Part shown: in pieces, positions 10,462-19,064 of the stretch
How the letters are laid out: each line of letters starts with the position of its first letter
Position numbering within the stretch: the first letter of the stretch is position 1
Assembly: GCA_964640995.1 (NCBI GenBank)
Contig: CAZXJJ010000002.1
Coordinates: 214,668-278,667, forward strand
DNA length: 64,000 bases
Origin: JAAYUH01 sp964640995
GTDB taxonomy: Bacteria > Caldisericota > Caldisericia > B22-G15
Reading direction: 5' to 3'
Made by a program: the position numbers and the translations under genes
Notes under the pieces: model-generated
Databases searched by the model: none
Seen by the model: the letters and a program-made list of their open reading frames with translations, nothing else
Told to the model about the DNA's origin: nothing

Positions 10462-12395
10462 TAAAATTCTTCAGCTGGTATTAATCCTAATCTTATCTCA
10501 GTTGATTTTAATATTAATTCAATAAGAGTTTTATAATCTATATCTTGAATTCTTGCAATATCTGCTAAAAAGCCATCAAAGTGCCATCCTGGGTTTGGAT
10601 TAACTTCCAGAAGCTTAGGAGCACCACTTGCATTTAATCTGAAATCAAATCTTGCATAATCTCTACATTCTAATCTTTCAAAAAGTCTTATGCTCCAATC
10701 AAGTAAGTCTCTCTCAATTTCATCAGAAACAGATGCTTTAATAAATTTTATTTTTCCATAAGGCGAATCAGGAAGCCACTTTGCTTCATAACCACATATT
10801 TTTGGAAGATCCTCTGGAAGAGAAGAGTAATCTAGTTCTGCAAGTGGTAATAATTTAAAGGGATATTTTGGTGGATTACCAATTAAACCTAAACTTAATT
10901 CCTTTCCAGTTAAAAACTCCTCTATTAATATTGGCTTTTCATATCCAAATAGATCTCTAAGGTCTCTAATAACTTTAATTAAACTTTCATAGTCATAGCA
11001 AACATTTTTTTGAGTTATACCAAAACTTGAATCACCAAAATTAGGTTTAACTATAACAGGAAAATTAATCGGTAGTTCATATACACTTTCTCCAGGTTTT
11101 ACAAGAAAAGCATCTGGCACAGGAATTCCCATTTCTCTCGCAACTCCTCTTACAAGTGACTTATCATAAGAATGAGCAAGTGATTGAGGTGTTGCTCCAG
11201 TATATGGGATATTCAAAATATCTAAAATTGCAGGAATATGCATCTCTTTTGTAGGATCATTAAAATATCCTTCATCACATAAGTTTAAGACATAATCAAC
11301 TTTACCTTTTAATTCAACAAGATCATCTACAAGATGGTCATGATTGTCAAGATATATAAATTTATAATTTTTTATTGTCTTTAAAGTTTCTTTTAATTTT
11401 TCTATTGCTCTTAAATCATCTTCATCGAAAATATGATTTGGTTTTAATGGATCGTTTTTTTTTGGATCTCCTAAAATCACAACAACACATCTTAATGCTT
11501 TTTTAACTTTTATCTCTTCCTTGATCTCTTTATGTACTTTCGCAACAAAAGAGATGTGTTTTTCTCCAATTTGGAAATTTGATATAGGAATATTTATATC
11601 AACTGAATGTTCAAAAATTTGAATGTCAGAAAAGCCCGCTCTTCTTAATAAATTTAAAATTTCATCCTTTGTGTATAATCTTAAAGAGAAGAAACTATCT
11701 TTTATAACTCCTTTTTGCACATGACTTAAAATTTCTCTAATTATTAAACTATCTTCATTCAATGATAACTTATTTTCTCTTAAAACATAGTGATTTTTAT
11801 CAAGCCACTGCCAATAGTATGGTACAATATTTTTCTTTTCATAATCACTATCTATAATGTCAATAAAAATCTTTCCACCATTTTTTAGAACCCTAAAGAT
11901 TTCTTTTAAAACATTAAAAGCATCGAGAGGAGTTTCAAAAAATCCAAAAACATTACCAACAAGCAAAACTACATCAAAACTATTAGGTGGATAAAAAAGT
12001 TTTCTTGGAGTACCTTCTCTGAATTTAACATTTAAATTTTCTTTTTTTGCTCTAAGTCTTGATTTTTGAATAAGATTACTTGATCTATCAAGTCCTTCAA
12101 CATTTATAAATCCTCTTCTTGCAAATTCTAAAGAATATTCACCATGACTTGATACAAGATCAAGAATTTTATCTTCTTCTTGTGGTTTTAAAATTTCAAT
12201 AACAAAGTCGACTTCTTTTTTAATAAGATCTTTTATCTCCTTTTCTTCCACATCACTGGATAAAAGAAAAGGAGTCATTTTGACTTTACTAGTATGGCTT
12301 TTTATATACTCATCTAAACTCTCTATTTTCCCAAAAAGTTCTCTTTTGGGCATCTTTCCATTCTTAATACTTCGTGGTTTCTCTTTTCCATTCAT
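10461..12395 (-). CDS. Fusion of SAM methyltransferase and D-Ala-D-Ala-ligase-like ATP-grasp enzyme
   Basis: A 644-residue, two-enzyme protein. Residues ~75-280 form a class I methyltransferase (DKILDLVSSHGEYSLEFARRGF as motif I, DVVLLVGNVFGFF, then FIDIIDSDYEKK). Residues ~300-635 form an ATP-grasp ligase of the Ddl/CarB type, with LNLCDEGYFN, IPYTGATP, FPVIVKPNFGDSS, ILIEEFLTGKELSLGL and the metal-binding end LLEVNPNPGWH. I use the ATG at 12395, 11 bases after GGAGG, not the upstream TTG that overlaps that site. The chemistry is probably ATP-dependent amide-bond formation plus methylation, but the substrate is unknown. It has its own promoter and overlaps the next gene by one base. Confidence 0.85.
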   Translation of the reverse strand: MNGKEKPRSIKNGKMPKRELFGKIESLDEYIKSHTSKVKMTPFLLSSDVEEKEIKDLIKKEVDFVIEILKPQEEDKILDLVSSHGEYSLEFARRGFINVEGLDRSSNLIQKSRLRAKKENLNVKFREGTPRKLFYPPNSFDVVLLVGNVFGFFETPLDAFNVLKEIFRVLKNGGKIFIDIIDSDYEKKNIVPYYWQWLDKNHYVLRENKLSLNEDSLIIREILSHVQKGVIKDSFFSLRLYTKDEILNLLRRAGFSDIQIFEHSVDINIPISNFQIGEKHISFVAKVHKEIKEEIKVKKALRCVVVILGDPKKNDPLKPNHIFDEDDLRAIEKLKETLKTIKNYKFIYLDNHDHLVDDLVELKGKVDYVLNLCDEGYFNDPTKEMHIPAILDILNIPYTGATPQSLAHSYDKSLVRGVAREMGIPVPDAFLVKPGESVYELPINFPVIVKPNFGDSSFGITQKNVCYDYESLIKVIRDLRDLFGYEKPILIEEFLTGKELSLGLIGNPPKYPFKLLPLAELDYSSLPEDLPKICGYEAKWLPDSPYGKIKFIKASVSDEIERDLLDWSIRLFERLECRDYARFDFRLNASGAPKLLEVNPNPGWHFDGFLADIARIQDIDYKTLIELILKSTEIRLGLIPAEEF

Positions 12396-12431
12396 AAAAT
12401 AAAAATCCTCCAAAAATTCAATTTCTAAAAT

Positions 12432-12459
12432 ATCATATTAAATTTTAAAACTTTGTCAA
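12432..12459 (-). promoter_or_regulatory. Promoter for the methyltransferase/ATP-grasp gene
   Basis: Minus strand TTGACA (12454-12459), 16-base spacer, TATGAT (12432-12437), about 37 bases upstream of the start at 12395. The -35 overlaps the last bases of the CPBP gene. Confidence 0.6.
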
Positions 12460-13280
12460 GTGGAATTTTTTATTTCTATTTCAAATTTCAAAAAAAGAGG
12501 TAAGAAAATCAAATTAAAAATAAACAAAACTATTAATCCAGGAAAACCTGTAATCCCTTTTGTTAAATCTGTTCCACCTTTTAATAAAATTAGATGAAAT
12601 CCTCCTATTGAGTTAAATACTCCATGAAATATTGAAGCATTTATTATAGATTTAGATTTAAGAGTTATGTAAATCATTATAGGAGAAATTAAAACTGTAA
12701 ATATAACCATCATAAAAATTCCATAGAATTTTGATTCAGGGTAGTTTAAGCCCATTAAAACAAGAGGAATATGCCAAATTCCCCAAATAAATCCTATTAT
12801 AAGAGATGATTTAAAAAATCCTTTATGAATTAAATTGTTTACTAGATAACCTCTCCATCCAACCTCTTCCCCAAGAGCAACAAGTGCATTAATTGTTGAA
12901 CCAACAATAATTACTTGTAATGTTAATAGAATCAAAAAATAGGGTTTTAAGTATTCTAAATTAATAGTTATATCTTTAACTAGTAAACTTAAAAAATTTG
13001 AAAGAAAAGTTAGAACAATTGGAATAAAAATTGAAATTAAGATATATTTATCCCATTTAAGATAAAGGCCCAAACCTTTTAAACTTCCTTTATAAATGTA
13101 TTTTTCTACTATAACAACTGTAAAAAATGGTATATACATATATATTATTGAAAAAACTGAAAAGAAAGTTTGAGAAAGAGCAAAATAGTTTCTTAAAAAA
13201 TAAACTGAAAAGCCAATTATATAACTAATTGATAATACAAGAATAATAAATGTTGTCGCCTTTTTAGTTTCAATATTCAT
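12456..13280 (-). CDS. CPBP-family intramembrane metalloprotease
   Basis: A 274-residue polytopic membrane protein with about seven to eight hydrophobic segments. It has the three CPBP (Abi/Rce1-like) active-site motifs: EEVGWRGYL (paired glutamates and Arg), the His motif WGIWHIPLVL, and the late FHGVFNS. The family cleaves CAAX-type or other membrane-associated substrates and is often near peptide-maturation genes; here the neighbour is the ATP-grasp fusion. The substrate is unknown. It starts two bases after the lipoprotein gene upstream. Confidence 0.88.
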   Translation of the reverse strand: MNIETKKATTFIILVLSISYIIGFSVYFLRNYFALSQTFFSVFSIIYMYIPFFTVVIVEKYIYKGSLKGLGLYLKWDKYILISIFIPIVLTFLSNFLSLLVKDITINLEYLKPYFLILLTLQVIIVGSTINALVALGEEVGWRGYLVNNLIHKGFFKSSLIIGFIWGIWHIPLVLMGLNYPESKFYGIFMMVIFTVLISPIMIYITLKSKSIINASIFHGVFNSIGGFHLILLKGGTDLTKGITGFPGLIVLFIFNLIFLPLFLKFEIEIKNST

Positions 13281-13282
13281 TT

Positions 13283-13711
13283 TTATTTCCTAAGTTTTGG
13301 TGAATCATACCATTCACCACTTATTTTCATAACTCCTTGAACCTCTTCAAAAACAATTCTAACTTTAACATCACCTGTTTCATTTTTATATTTTGCTTTA
13401 TAAGTAACAATTATATATTTATTCTGTTTTGTTGCTAAAGAGAATTTTTTTGAATTTTCATTATATTTTCTTATTTTACCCTCAATTAAATCACAACTTT
13501 CCAAAAATTTCTCAGAACTAACTGCCTTTTTCATTTCATCACTAAAATCTTTTGAATATTTTTCATAATTTCTCTAATTTCTTCCTATAAGGAGGTTTTC
13601 AGTCATAGGGTCAGCATATTCTCTGATTTTATTTATATCAATTTTAGTTCCACATGAAATAAATAAAATTAAAAAACTTAAAATAAAAATAAATAAAAAT
13701 TTTATTTTCAA
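13283..13711 (-). pseudogene. Lipoprotein (DUF3887-like) interrupted by one in-frame TAG
   Basis: Reading from TTG at 13711 (GGAGG five bases upstream) gives a signal peptide with lipobox LFISC, then ADPMTENLLIGRN, a TAG at 13574-13576, and in the same frame RNYEKYSKDFSDEMKKA through to the end at 13283. Joined, this is a ~142-residue lipoprotein resembling DUF3887/DUF4019 sequences (ENLL.G.N..NYEKYSKDFS). There is no other lesion. Either a recent nonsense mutation or a sequencing error; a product restarted at 13534 would lack the export signal. TAG is used as a normal stop elsewhere in the window (46900-46902). Confidence 0.7.
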
Positions 13712-13733
13712 TTTTGCCTCCTTTAATTTAAAA

Positions 13734-14849
13734 TTATCTTTCTCTTTTAAAATTTGTTAAAAAATTACTCTCAAATTCTTTTCTAAATTCGAAATAATTA
13801 TTATTTTTAATTGAATTTCTCAATTTTTCCATAAAATTATACATAAATCTTAAATTGTGAATTGTTGCAAGGCGAGGAGCAAGAATCTCTTTTGCTTTAA
13901 AAAGGTGATGAAGATATGCTCTACTAAAATTTTTACATGTAAAACAATCACAATCCTCTTCAATTGGCCTTTCATTCATTTTATAATCGCTTTTTGTTAT
14001 TCTCATTTTTCCATATTTTGTTAAAAGGGTTCTATTTCTTGCTATTCTTGTTGGATAAACACAATCAAACATATCAACTCCTGCTTCAACCGCATCCATA
14101 ATGCTAATTGGATCTCCTAATCCCATAAAATATCTTGGTTTATTTTCTGGCATCTGATAAACAAAACTATTTAATAACTCTTTTGTTTTACTCCATGGCT
14201 CACCTATTGAAAGACCTCCAATTCCATAACCAGGAAAATTTTCTTTCTCTAACTCTTCAAGTGCTTTTAGTCTTAGATTTACATCAAGTCCACCCTGAAT
14301 AACAGCAAAAAGGTGTCCTTTCCCATTTTCTTTTACACTTTTACCTCTTTTTGCCCAATCAATACTTAAATATGTAAATTTCTTTAACTCTTTTTCACTA
14401 ACTCCATATTGAGGACAAACATCAAGAGTCATCATTATATCAACTCCAAGAATCTCTTGAAATTTAACAGTAAACTCTGGAGAGAAAAAGTGAAGTGAAC
14501 CATCTATAAAAGATTTGAAAATTACACCATCTTCTCTTATTTCTCTTATATCTGAAAGAGAAAGAACTTGAAATCCACCTGAATCTGAGAGAAGAAGACC
14601 TTTCCAGTTCATAAAATTTTTAACTCCTCCAAATTTTTTGATTGTTTCTTCTCCTGGTTGAAGATAAAGATGATATGAATTTACAAGAATTAATCTATAT
14701 CCAATATCCCAAACATCAAAAGATGAAAGAGTTTTAACAGTTGCTTGAGTTCCAACTGGCATGAATATAGGTGTTTCTATTTCAATATCACCAATTTTTA
14801 ATTTTGAAATTCTTATTTTATCTAATTTATTTTTTACTTCAAATATCAT
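13734..14849 (-). CDS. tgt: tRNA-guanine transglycosylase
   Basis: Exchanges G34 for preQ1 in tRNAs reading NAU/NAC codons. The 371-residue length is typical. Visible are SDSGGFQVLSL (general acid/base Asp), the substrate loop LFAVIQGG, GIGGLSIGEP, the nucleophile Asp in MFDCVYPTR and the zinc site CDCFTCKNFSRAYLHHL. It is followed after three bases by the upstream ABC ATPase gene's stop, so it is co-directional and probably co-transcribed. queA, tatA-like yajC or secDF, common neighbours, are not here. Confidence 0.97.
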   Translation of the reverse strand: MIFEVKNKLDKIRISKLKIGDIEIETPIFMPVGTQATVKTLSSFDVWDIGYRLILVNSYHLYLQPGEETIKKFGGVKNFMNWKGLLLSDSGGFQVLSLSDIREIREDGVIFKSFIDGSLHFFSPEFTVKFQEILGVDIMMTLDVCPQYGVSEKELKKFTYLSIDWAKRGKSVKENGKGHLFAVIQGGLDVNLRLKALEELEKENFPGYGIGGLSIGEPWSKTKELLNSFVYQMPENKPRYFMGLGDPISIMDAVEAGVDMFDCVYPTRIARNRTLLTKYGKMRITKSDYKMNERPIEEDCDCFTCKNFSRAYLHHLFKAKEILAPRLATIHNLRFMYNFMEKLRNSIKNNNYFEFRKEFESNFLTNFKRER

Positions 14850-14852
14850 TTT

Positions 14853-16142
14853 TTAAGTTTTAGTTTCTATCTCCTCTTCGAGTATGAGTTCATCAGTTTC
14901 ATCATCATAGGTGAACAACTCTGCATATCTTCCCCAATCAATCAAGATATCCATCTGTTTCTCTGCTTCACTTCTTGTCATTCTTCTTTCAAGAATATCA
15001 AGGAAGAAATCTTCAGAAATTCTCTTGTTTGTTTTTGATTTTAAAACTCTTACAATTTGTTTTATCATAAATACATTTTCAAGAACCTTTTCTCTAAAAA
15101 TTTCCTTCTTTTTAAGAAGATCTGCTTCAACAAATTTTTCTCCATCAGGAGTAAGTTCAATATCTCCCTGTTTATATTTTGTAAATCCTAAAAGTTCGGA
15201 TGCTTCTACAATTGGTAATAAATCTTCTAAATCCATATAAAGTTCTCTACCAATTTTAAATAAATCAGTTTTTCCCCCAAGGTCAGAAACAAGTTCAACA
15301 AAACCTGTAATAGCACCAACTCTTGCATTTGGTATGATAAGAGTATCTTTTGAAACTCTCATTATCTCTCTTTCTTTTTCAATTTCTCCACCAGTTAAAG
15401 TTGTATAAATTCTATCAACATGAGATAAAAATTTCTGAGAATTTTTATCTCTCCAGTGAGGAATTTTAACTTCAATATCTTCAACTATTCTTCCTGGGTC
15501 TTTACTTATAATTAAAACTCTATCAGACATGTAAACTGCTTCTTCAATACTGTGAGTCACCAAAATAATGGCTTTAGTTGGTATTTTATTTTCGATCCAT
15601 AATTCAAGTAAATCATTCCTTAAGTTTTCTGCAGTTAAGACATCAAGAGATGAAAATGGTTCATCCATTAAAAGAATATCAGGTTCAACAACAAGTGCTC
15701 TTGCAAAACCTACTCTTTGTTTCATTCCTCCAGAGAGTTCCTTAGGGTATGCTTTTTCAAATCCATCGAGTCCAACAATATCTATTGCTTTTAGTGCTTT
15801 TTCCTTTTTTTCTTTTATATCCATTTCTTTATTTATAAGTCCTAACAAAACATTTTCTTCAACAGTGAGCCAAGGGAAAAGAGCAAAATTTTGAAAAACT
15901 ATTGAAACTCCAGGGTTTACATCTTTTACTATATTATTTCTGTAAATTACAACTCCTTCATCTGGTTTAACTAACCCTGCTATTATTCTTAAAAGAGTTG
16001 ATTTTCCAGAACCAGATGGTCCTAAAATTGAAACTATCTCTCCTTCTTTGATGTTAAAATTAATATCTTTTAAAACAAATATCTCTTTTTTACCAGGAAA
16101 TGTAAATTTTTTACTTACATTTCTTACTTCAAGTAAATACAT
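14853..16142 (-). CDS. NitT/TauT-type ABC transporter ATPase with AAA-associated C-terminal domain
   Basis: A 429-residue ATPase. Walker A GPSGSGKST near residue 41, Q-loop VFQNFALFPW, signature LSGGMKQRVGFARA, Walker B ILLMDEPFSSLD and a switch His (LVTHSIEEAV) put it with SsuB/TauB/NrtD ATPases. Residues ~265-425 form an AAA-associated C-terminal domain (winged-helix-like, ending in an acidic tail), known from related archaeal and bacterial ATPases and possibly regulatory. It lies four bases after the permease gene. The substrate cannot be read from this. Confidence 0.92.
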   Translation of the reverse strand: MYLLEVRNVSKKFTFPGKKEIFVLKDINFNIKEGEIVSILGPSGSGKSTLLRIIAGLVKPDEGVVIYRNNIVKDVNPGVSIVFQNFALFPWLTVEENVLLGLINKEMDIKEKKEKALKAIDIVGLDGFEKAYPKELSGGMKQRVGFARALVVEPDILLMDEPFSSLDVLTAENLRNDLLELWIENKIPTKAIILVTHSIEEAVYMSDRVLIISKDPGRIVEDIEVKIPHWRDKNSQKFLSHVDRIYTTLTGGEIEKEREIMRVSKDTLIIPNARVGAITGFVELVSDLGGKTDLFKIGRELYMDLEDLLPIVEASELLGFTKYKQGDIELTPDGEKFVEADLLKKKEIFREKVLENVFMIKQIVRVLKSKTNKRISEDFFLDILERRMTRSEAEKQMDILIDWGRYAELFTYDDETDELILEEEIETKT

Positions 16143-16146
16143 ATTC

Positions 16147-17835
16147 TCACTCCAAATGATATTTCTCTTCTGCGAGATTATACATTCTTCTCCAAAAGAG
16201 TCTATTAAATAATACTACAATAAATGCCATAAATAAAGTACTCGCAGCAAGAAGTGGTATATCTCCTTTTTCAGTTGCATTGCTTATAAGTGATCCAAGC
16301 CCTGTAATCACATGAATCTTTCCTCCAAAGTTTACATATTCTGAAACAATGCTTGAGTTCCATGCTCCACCCCATGCAGTGATCCCACCAGTTATTAGCG
16401 ATGGAAAAATTGTAGGTATAACAACAATGCTCCACCAATTTCTTCCCTTTAAACTAAAAATTTTACTTACTTCAATTAAATCTTTTGGAATTTGTTTTGC
16501 ACCTCCAATAACATTAAAGAGAAGATACCACTGAGTACCAAGAGCCATTAGAATTATAGAACTAATTTGAAGGCCTCCTCTTAAATTTAAAAAGAAAAGT
16601 AAAATTACTGGGAATAAAGCAGTTGCAGGTATTGATGCTAAAATTTGTGCAACAGGTTGAGCATATTTAGAAGCTTTAGCATTAATACCAATTTTTACTC
16701 CAACAGGTATAGTCCAAAGATATCCAATTAAAACTGCAAGAATAACTCTTATTAGAGTAAAGCCTCCTCCCTTTATAATTAAAATCCAGTCGGATAATGG
16801 AACAGAAATAATTGTTTTAATTAAACCTTCAAGACCTCTCATTATGAGTAAAAATAGATAACCAAAAATTATGTAAGATAAAATTTTTTTGATTATTTCA
16901 ATTGTAAAATTTTCAACTCTTTCTTTTTTTCTTGTAAAAAGATTTGTTAGGAATCTATTTAATGGAGAGATTATATTAAAAGAGATAAAATTTAAAATCT
17001 GAGATTTCTGATACAATTCTAAAACAATTGATGTTGCTTCTTCTTCACCTTTTTCTTCCATTTTAAATTTTGTTGACCATGCAATAAGAGGTCTCCAAAT
17101 AAACTGGTCAATAAGAACTATTATTAAAATTAGAGTTAATAGTCCATAAATTATCATTCTCATATCACCATTTTGTGATGCTTTTGCAAGAAAAGAACCA
17201 AGTCCAAGAAGAGTATATTCTTGATTAAGTATAGAAAAGTTTTCACATGCCATTAAGAAAAACCAACCACCTGCAACAGACATCATACTGTTCCATATTA
17301 AACCTATTGCAGCGTGAGGAAGATCTAACTTTGTAAATCTTTCCCAGAAATTAAGGTTATTTATTTTTGCAACTTCATCAAATTCTCTTGGTTCTGTTTT
17401 AAGAGAATTATAGAAACTAAAGACAAGATTCCAAACTTGACCTGTAAAAATAAGAATAATTGATGCAAGTTCAAGTCCAATTATAGAGCCTTTAAAAAGA
17501 GAAACAAAGAAATAAAAAACTGGTGGAAGAAATGACAAAACAGGTATTGATTGTAAAACATCAAGAATGGGAATTAAAAAAATTTCAAGTGTTTTATTTT
17601 TAAATGCAAGATAACCATAAATAATTGCAAAAACAAATGATAAAGTAAAAGCAATAAAAATTCTTAAAATAGAGTATAGAGAATAGAGTGGTAAATATTT
17701 TAATGATAAGATTAATTCTCTTTTTTCTATAAATTCTTTTGAATAGGTTCTACTTCCAACAAAAACAAAATAGAAAATTGCAAAAATTATCCCTATTGCA
17801 AGCAAATCTATTGGATTAAATGTTCTTCTGTTCAC
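16147..17835 (-). CDS. Fused double ABC permease (NitT/TauT type)
   Basis: A 562-residue protein holding two copies of the binding-protein-dependent permease domain in tandem. Each half has about six membrane helices and an EAA-type loop (FDEVAKINNLNFWERFTKLDLP in part in the first half; LIEVSKIFSLKGRNWW in the second). A charged linker (~270-320) joins them. One chain would thus supply the whole membrane channel for the ATPase that follows. No periplasmic binding protein gene is within 20 kb, so the substrate is undefined. Confidence 0.9.
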   Translation of the reverse strand: MNRRTFNPIDLLAIGIIFAIFYFVFVGSRTYSKEFIEKRELILSLKYLPLYSLYSILRIFIAFTLSFVFAIIYGYLAFKNKTLEIFLIPILDVLQSIPVLSFLPPVFYFFVSLFKGSIIGLELASIILIFTGQVWNLVFSFYNSLKTEPREFDEVAKINNLNFWERFTKLDLPHAAIGLIWNSMMSVAGGWFFLMACENFSILNQEYTLLGLGSFLAKASQNGDMRMIIYGLLTLILIIVLIDQFIWRPLIAWSTKFKMEEKGEEEATSIVLELYQKSQILNFISFNIISPLNRFLTNLFTRKKERVENFTIEIIKKILSYIIFGYLFLLIMRGLEGLIKTIISVPLSDWILIIKGGGFTLIRVILAVLIGYLWTIPVGVKIGINAKASKYAQPVAQILASIPATALFPVILLFFLNLRGGLQISSIILMALGTQWYLLFNVIGGAKQIPKDLIEVSKIFSLKGRNWWSIVVIPTIFPSLITGGITAWGGAWNSSIVSEYVNFGGKIHVITGLGSLISNATEKGDIPLLAASTLFMAFIVVLFNRLFWRRMYNLAEEKYHLE

Positions 17836-17839
17836 TTTA

Positions 17840-18991
17840 TTATATTACACCATTATATGCATTTTTGTAAATATTTAAGATATCTTCATATTCGGGAGAC
17901 CTTGGAGCAATTCTCTTTAATCTCTCATTTTTAAAAACTTCCTGTGAAAAAGCTGGAAGATCTTCTTCTTTAACACCTACCTCTTTTAGAGTTAAAGGTA
18001 ATTCAAGAATTCTATAAAAGTCAATTAAAATATTCAAAAACTCTTCTGCATCAGAAAAGACATCTCCAGTATCAAATCCAAGAAGTTCAGTAATTTTTGC
18101 CATTTTTTCATATTGAGCTGGAAGTTCAAACTTAAAAACATAAGGCATAAGTAAGGCATTTGCAAAACCATGAGGAAATCCATATTTTACTGTTAAAGGA
18201 TATCCCATTCCATGAACTATACCTGTTCCACTTATTGTAATTTGAAGTCCAGCAATCATTGAAGCATAGTACATCATCTCTCTTGCCTCAAAATCTCCTT
18301 TTTTTGCAAAACTTCTTGGAAGGTATTTATAAATAATTTTAACTGCTTCATATCCAAAAAGATCTGATATTGGTGTTGCTCCTATAGAAAAAAGACCTTC
18401 AAGTGCATGAGATAATGCATCAATTCCAGTATCTCTAACAATATTAGGAGTCATAGAGAGGGTAAGTTCTGGATCTAAAATAGCAAAATCAGGAGTTATA
18501 AATGGAGATGCTATCGCAAGTTTTTTTTCATTGTAAGTTATTATTGTATATTTTGTAACTTCAGAGCCTGTTCCAGAAGTTGTTGGAATTGCAATAAGTG
18601 GTGGAATTTTTTTATCTAATGTTTTTTCTTGAATTAAAAAAGGAGTTATTTCTTTATAAATTGCATAAACTCCTATTCCTTTTGCTGCATCGATACTACT
18701 TCCACCACCAATTGCAATTATTGATTCACATCCATTTTCAAGAAAAACTTTTCCTCCTTCCTCAACAATTTCAACTGTTGGATTTGGTTCAATTTTATCA
18801 AATAAAACAAAATTAACTCCAATATCTTTAAGATATTCAATTAATTTTGAAAGAGCACCACTTTCTTTTGTTGATCTCTTTCCTGTTACAATAAGAGTTA
18901 TTTTTCCAAGGTGCTTTGAAAGTTCAACAATTTTAATTAAAGAACCTCTACCAAAAAAAATATTTCCTTGAAGAAGAACATTAAATTCCAT
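17840..18991 (-). CDS. Iron-containing alcohol dehydrogenase
   Basis: NAD(P)-dependent group III alcohol dehydrogenase, 383 residues. Nucleotide-binding GGGSSIDAAKGIG, then IPTTSGTGSEVT; metal ligands are an Asp near IVRDTGIDALSHALEG and the His of HALEG, GIVHGMGYPL and GFPHGFANALL. I use the ATG at 18991, seven bases after GGAGG, not the TTG at 19003 inside that site. The first gene of a leftward run with the ABC transporter genes; a divergent oxoamine synthase gene lies 73 bases upstream. The alcohol or aldehyde substrate is unknown. Confidence 0.92.
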   Translation of the reverse strand: MEFNVLLQGNIFFGRGSLIKIVELSKHLGKITLIVTGKRSTKESGALSKLIEYLKDIGVNFVLFDKIEPNPTVEIVEEGGKVFLENGCESIIAIGGGSSIDAAKGIGVYAIYKEITPFLIQEKTLDKKIPPLIAIPTTSGTGSEVTKYTIITYNEKKLAIASPFITPDFAILDPELTLSMTPNIVRDTGIDALSHALEGLFSIGATPISDLFGYEAVKIIYKYLPRSFAKKGDFEAREMMYYASMIAGLQITISGTGIVHGMGYPLTVKYGFPHGFANALLMPYVFKFELPAQYEKMAKITELLGFDTGDVFSDAEEFLNILIDFYRILELPLTLKEVGVKEEDLPAFSQEVFKNERLKRIAPRSPEYEDILNIYKNAYNGVI

Positions 18992-19064
18992 AATAACCTC
19001 CAAAATTAAATTTCATTTTATAGTATAATTAAAAAAGTTTAAATAAACAAGGAGGAATTTTAGG

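Noticed and set aside
13574..13576. TAG recoded as a sense codon
   Set aside because: TAG ends the large surface protein at 46900-46902 normally and no other in-frame TAG with preserved downstream similarity stands out among intact genes.
18992..19003. TTG start at 19003 for the alcohol dehydrogenase and similar TTG starts at 12413 and 28346-region
   Set aside because: Those codons lie in or before the GGAGG ribosome-binding sites; the later ATGs at 18991, 12395 and 28340 are properly spaced.
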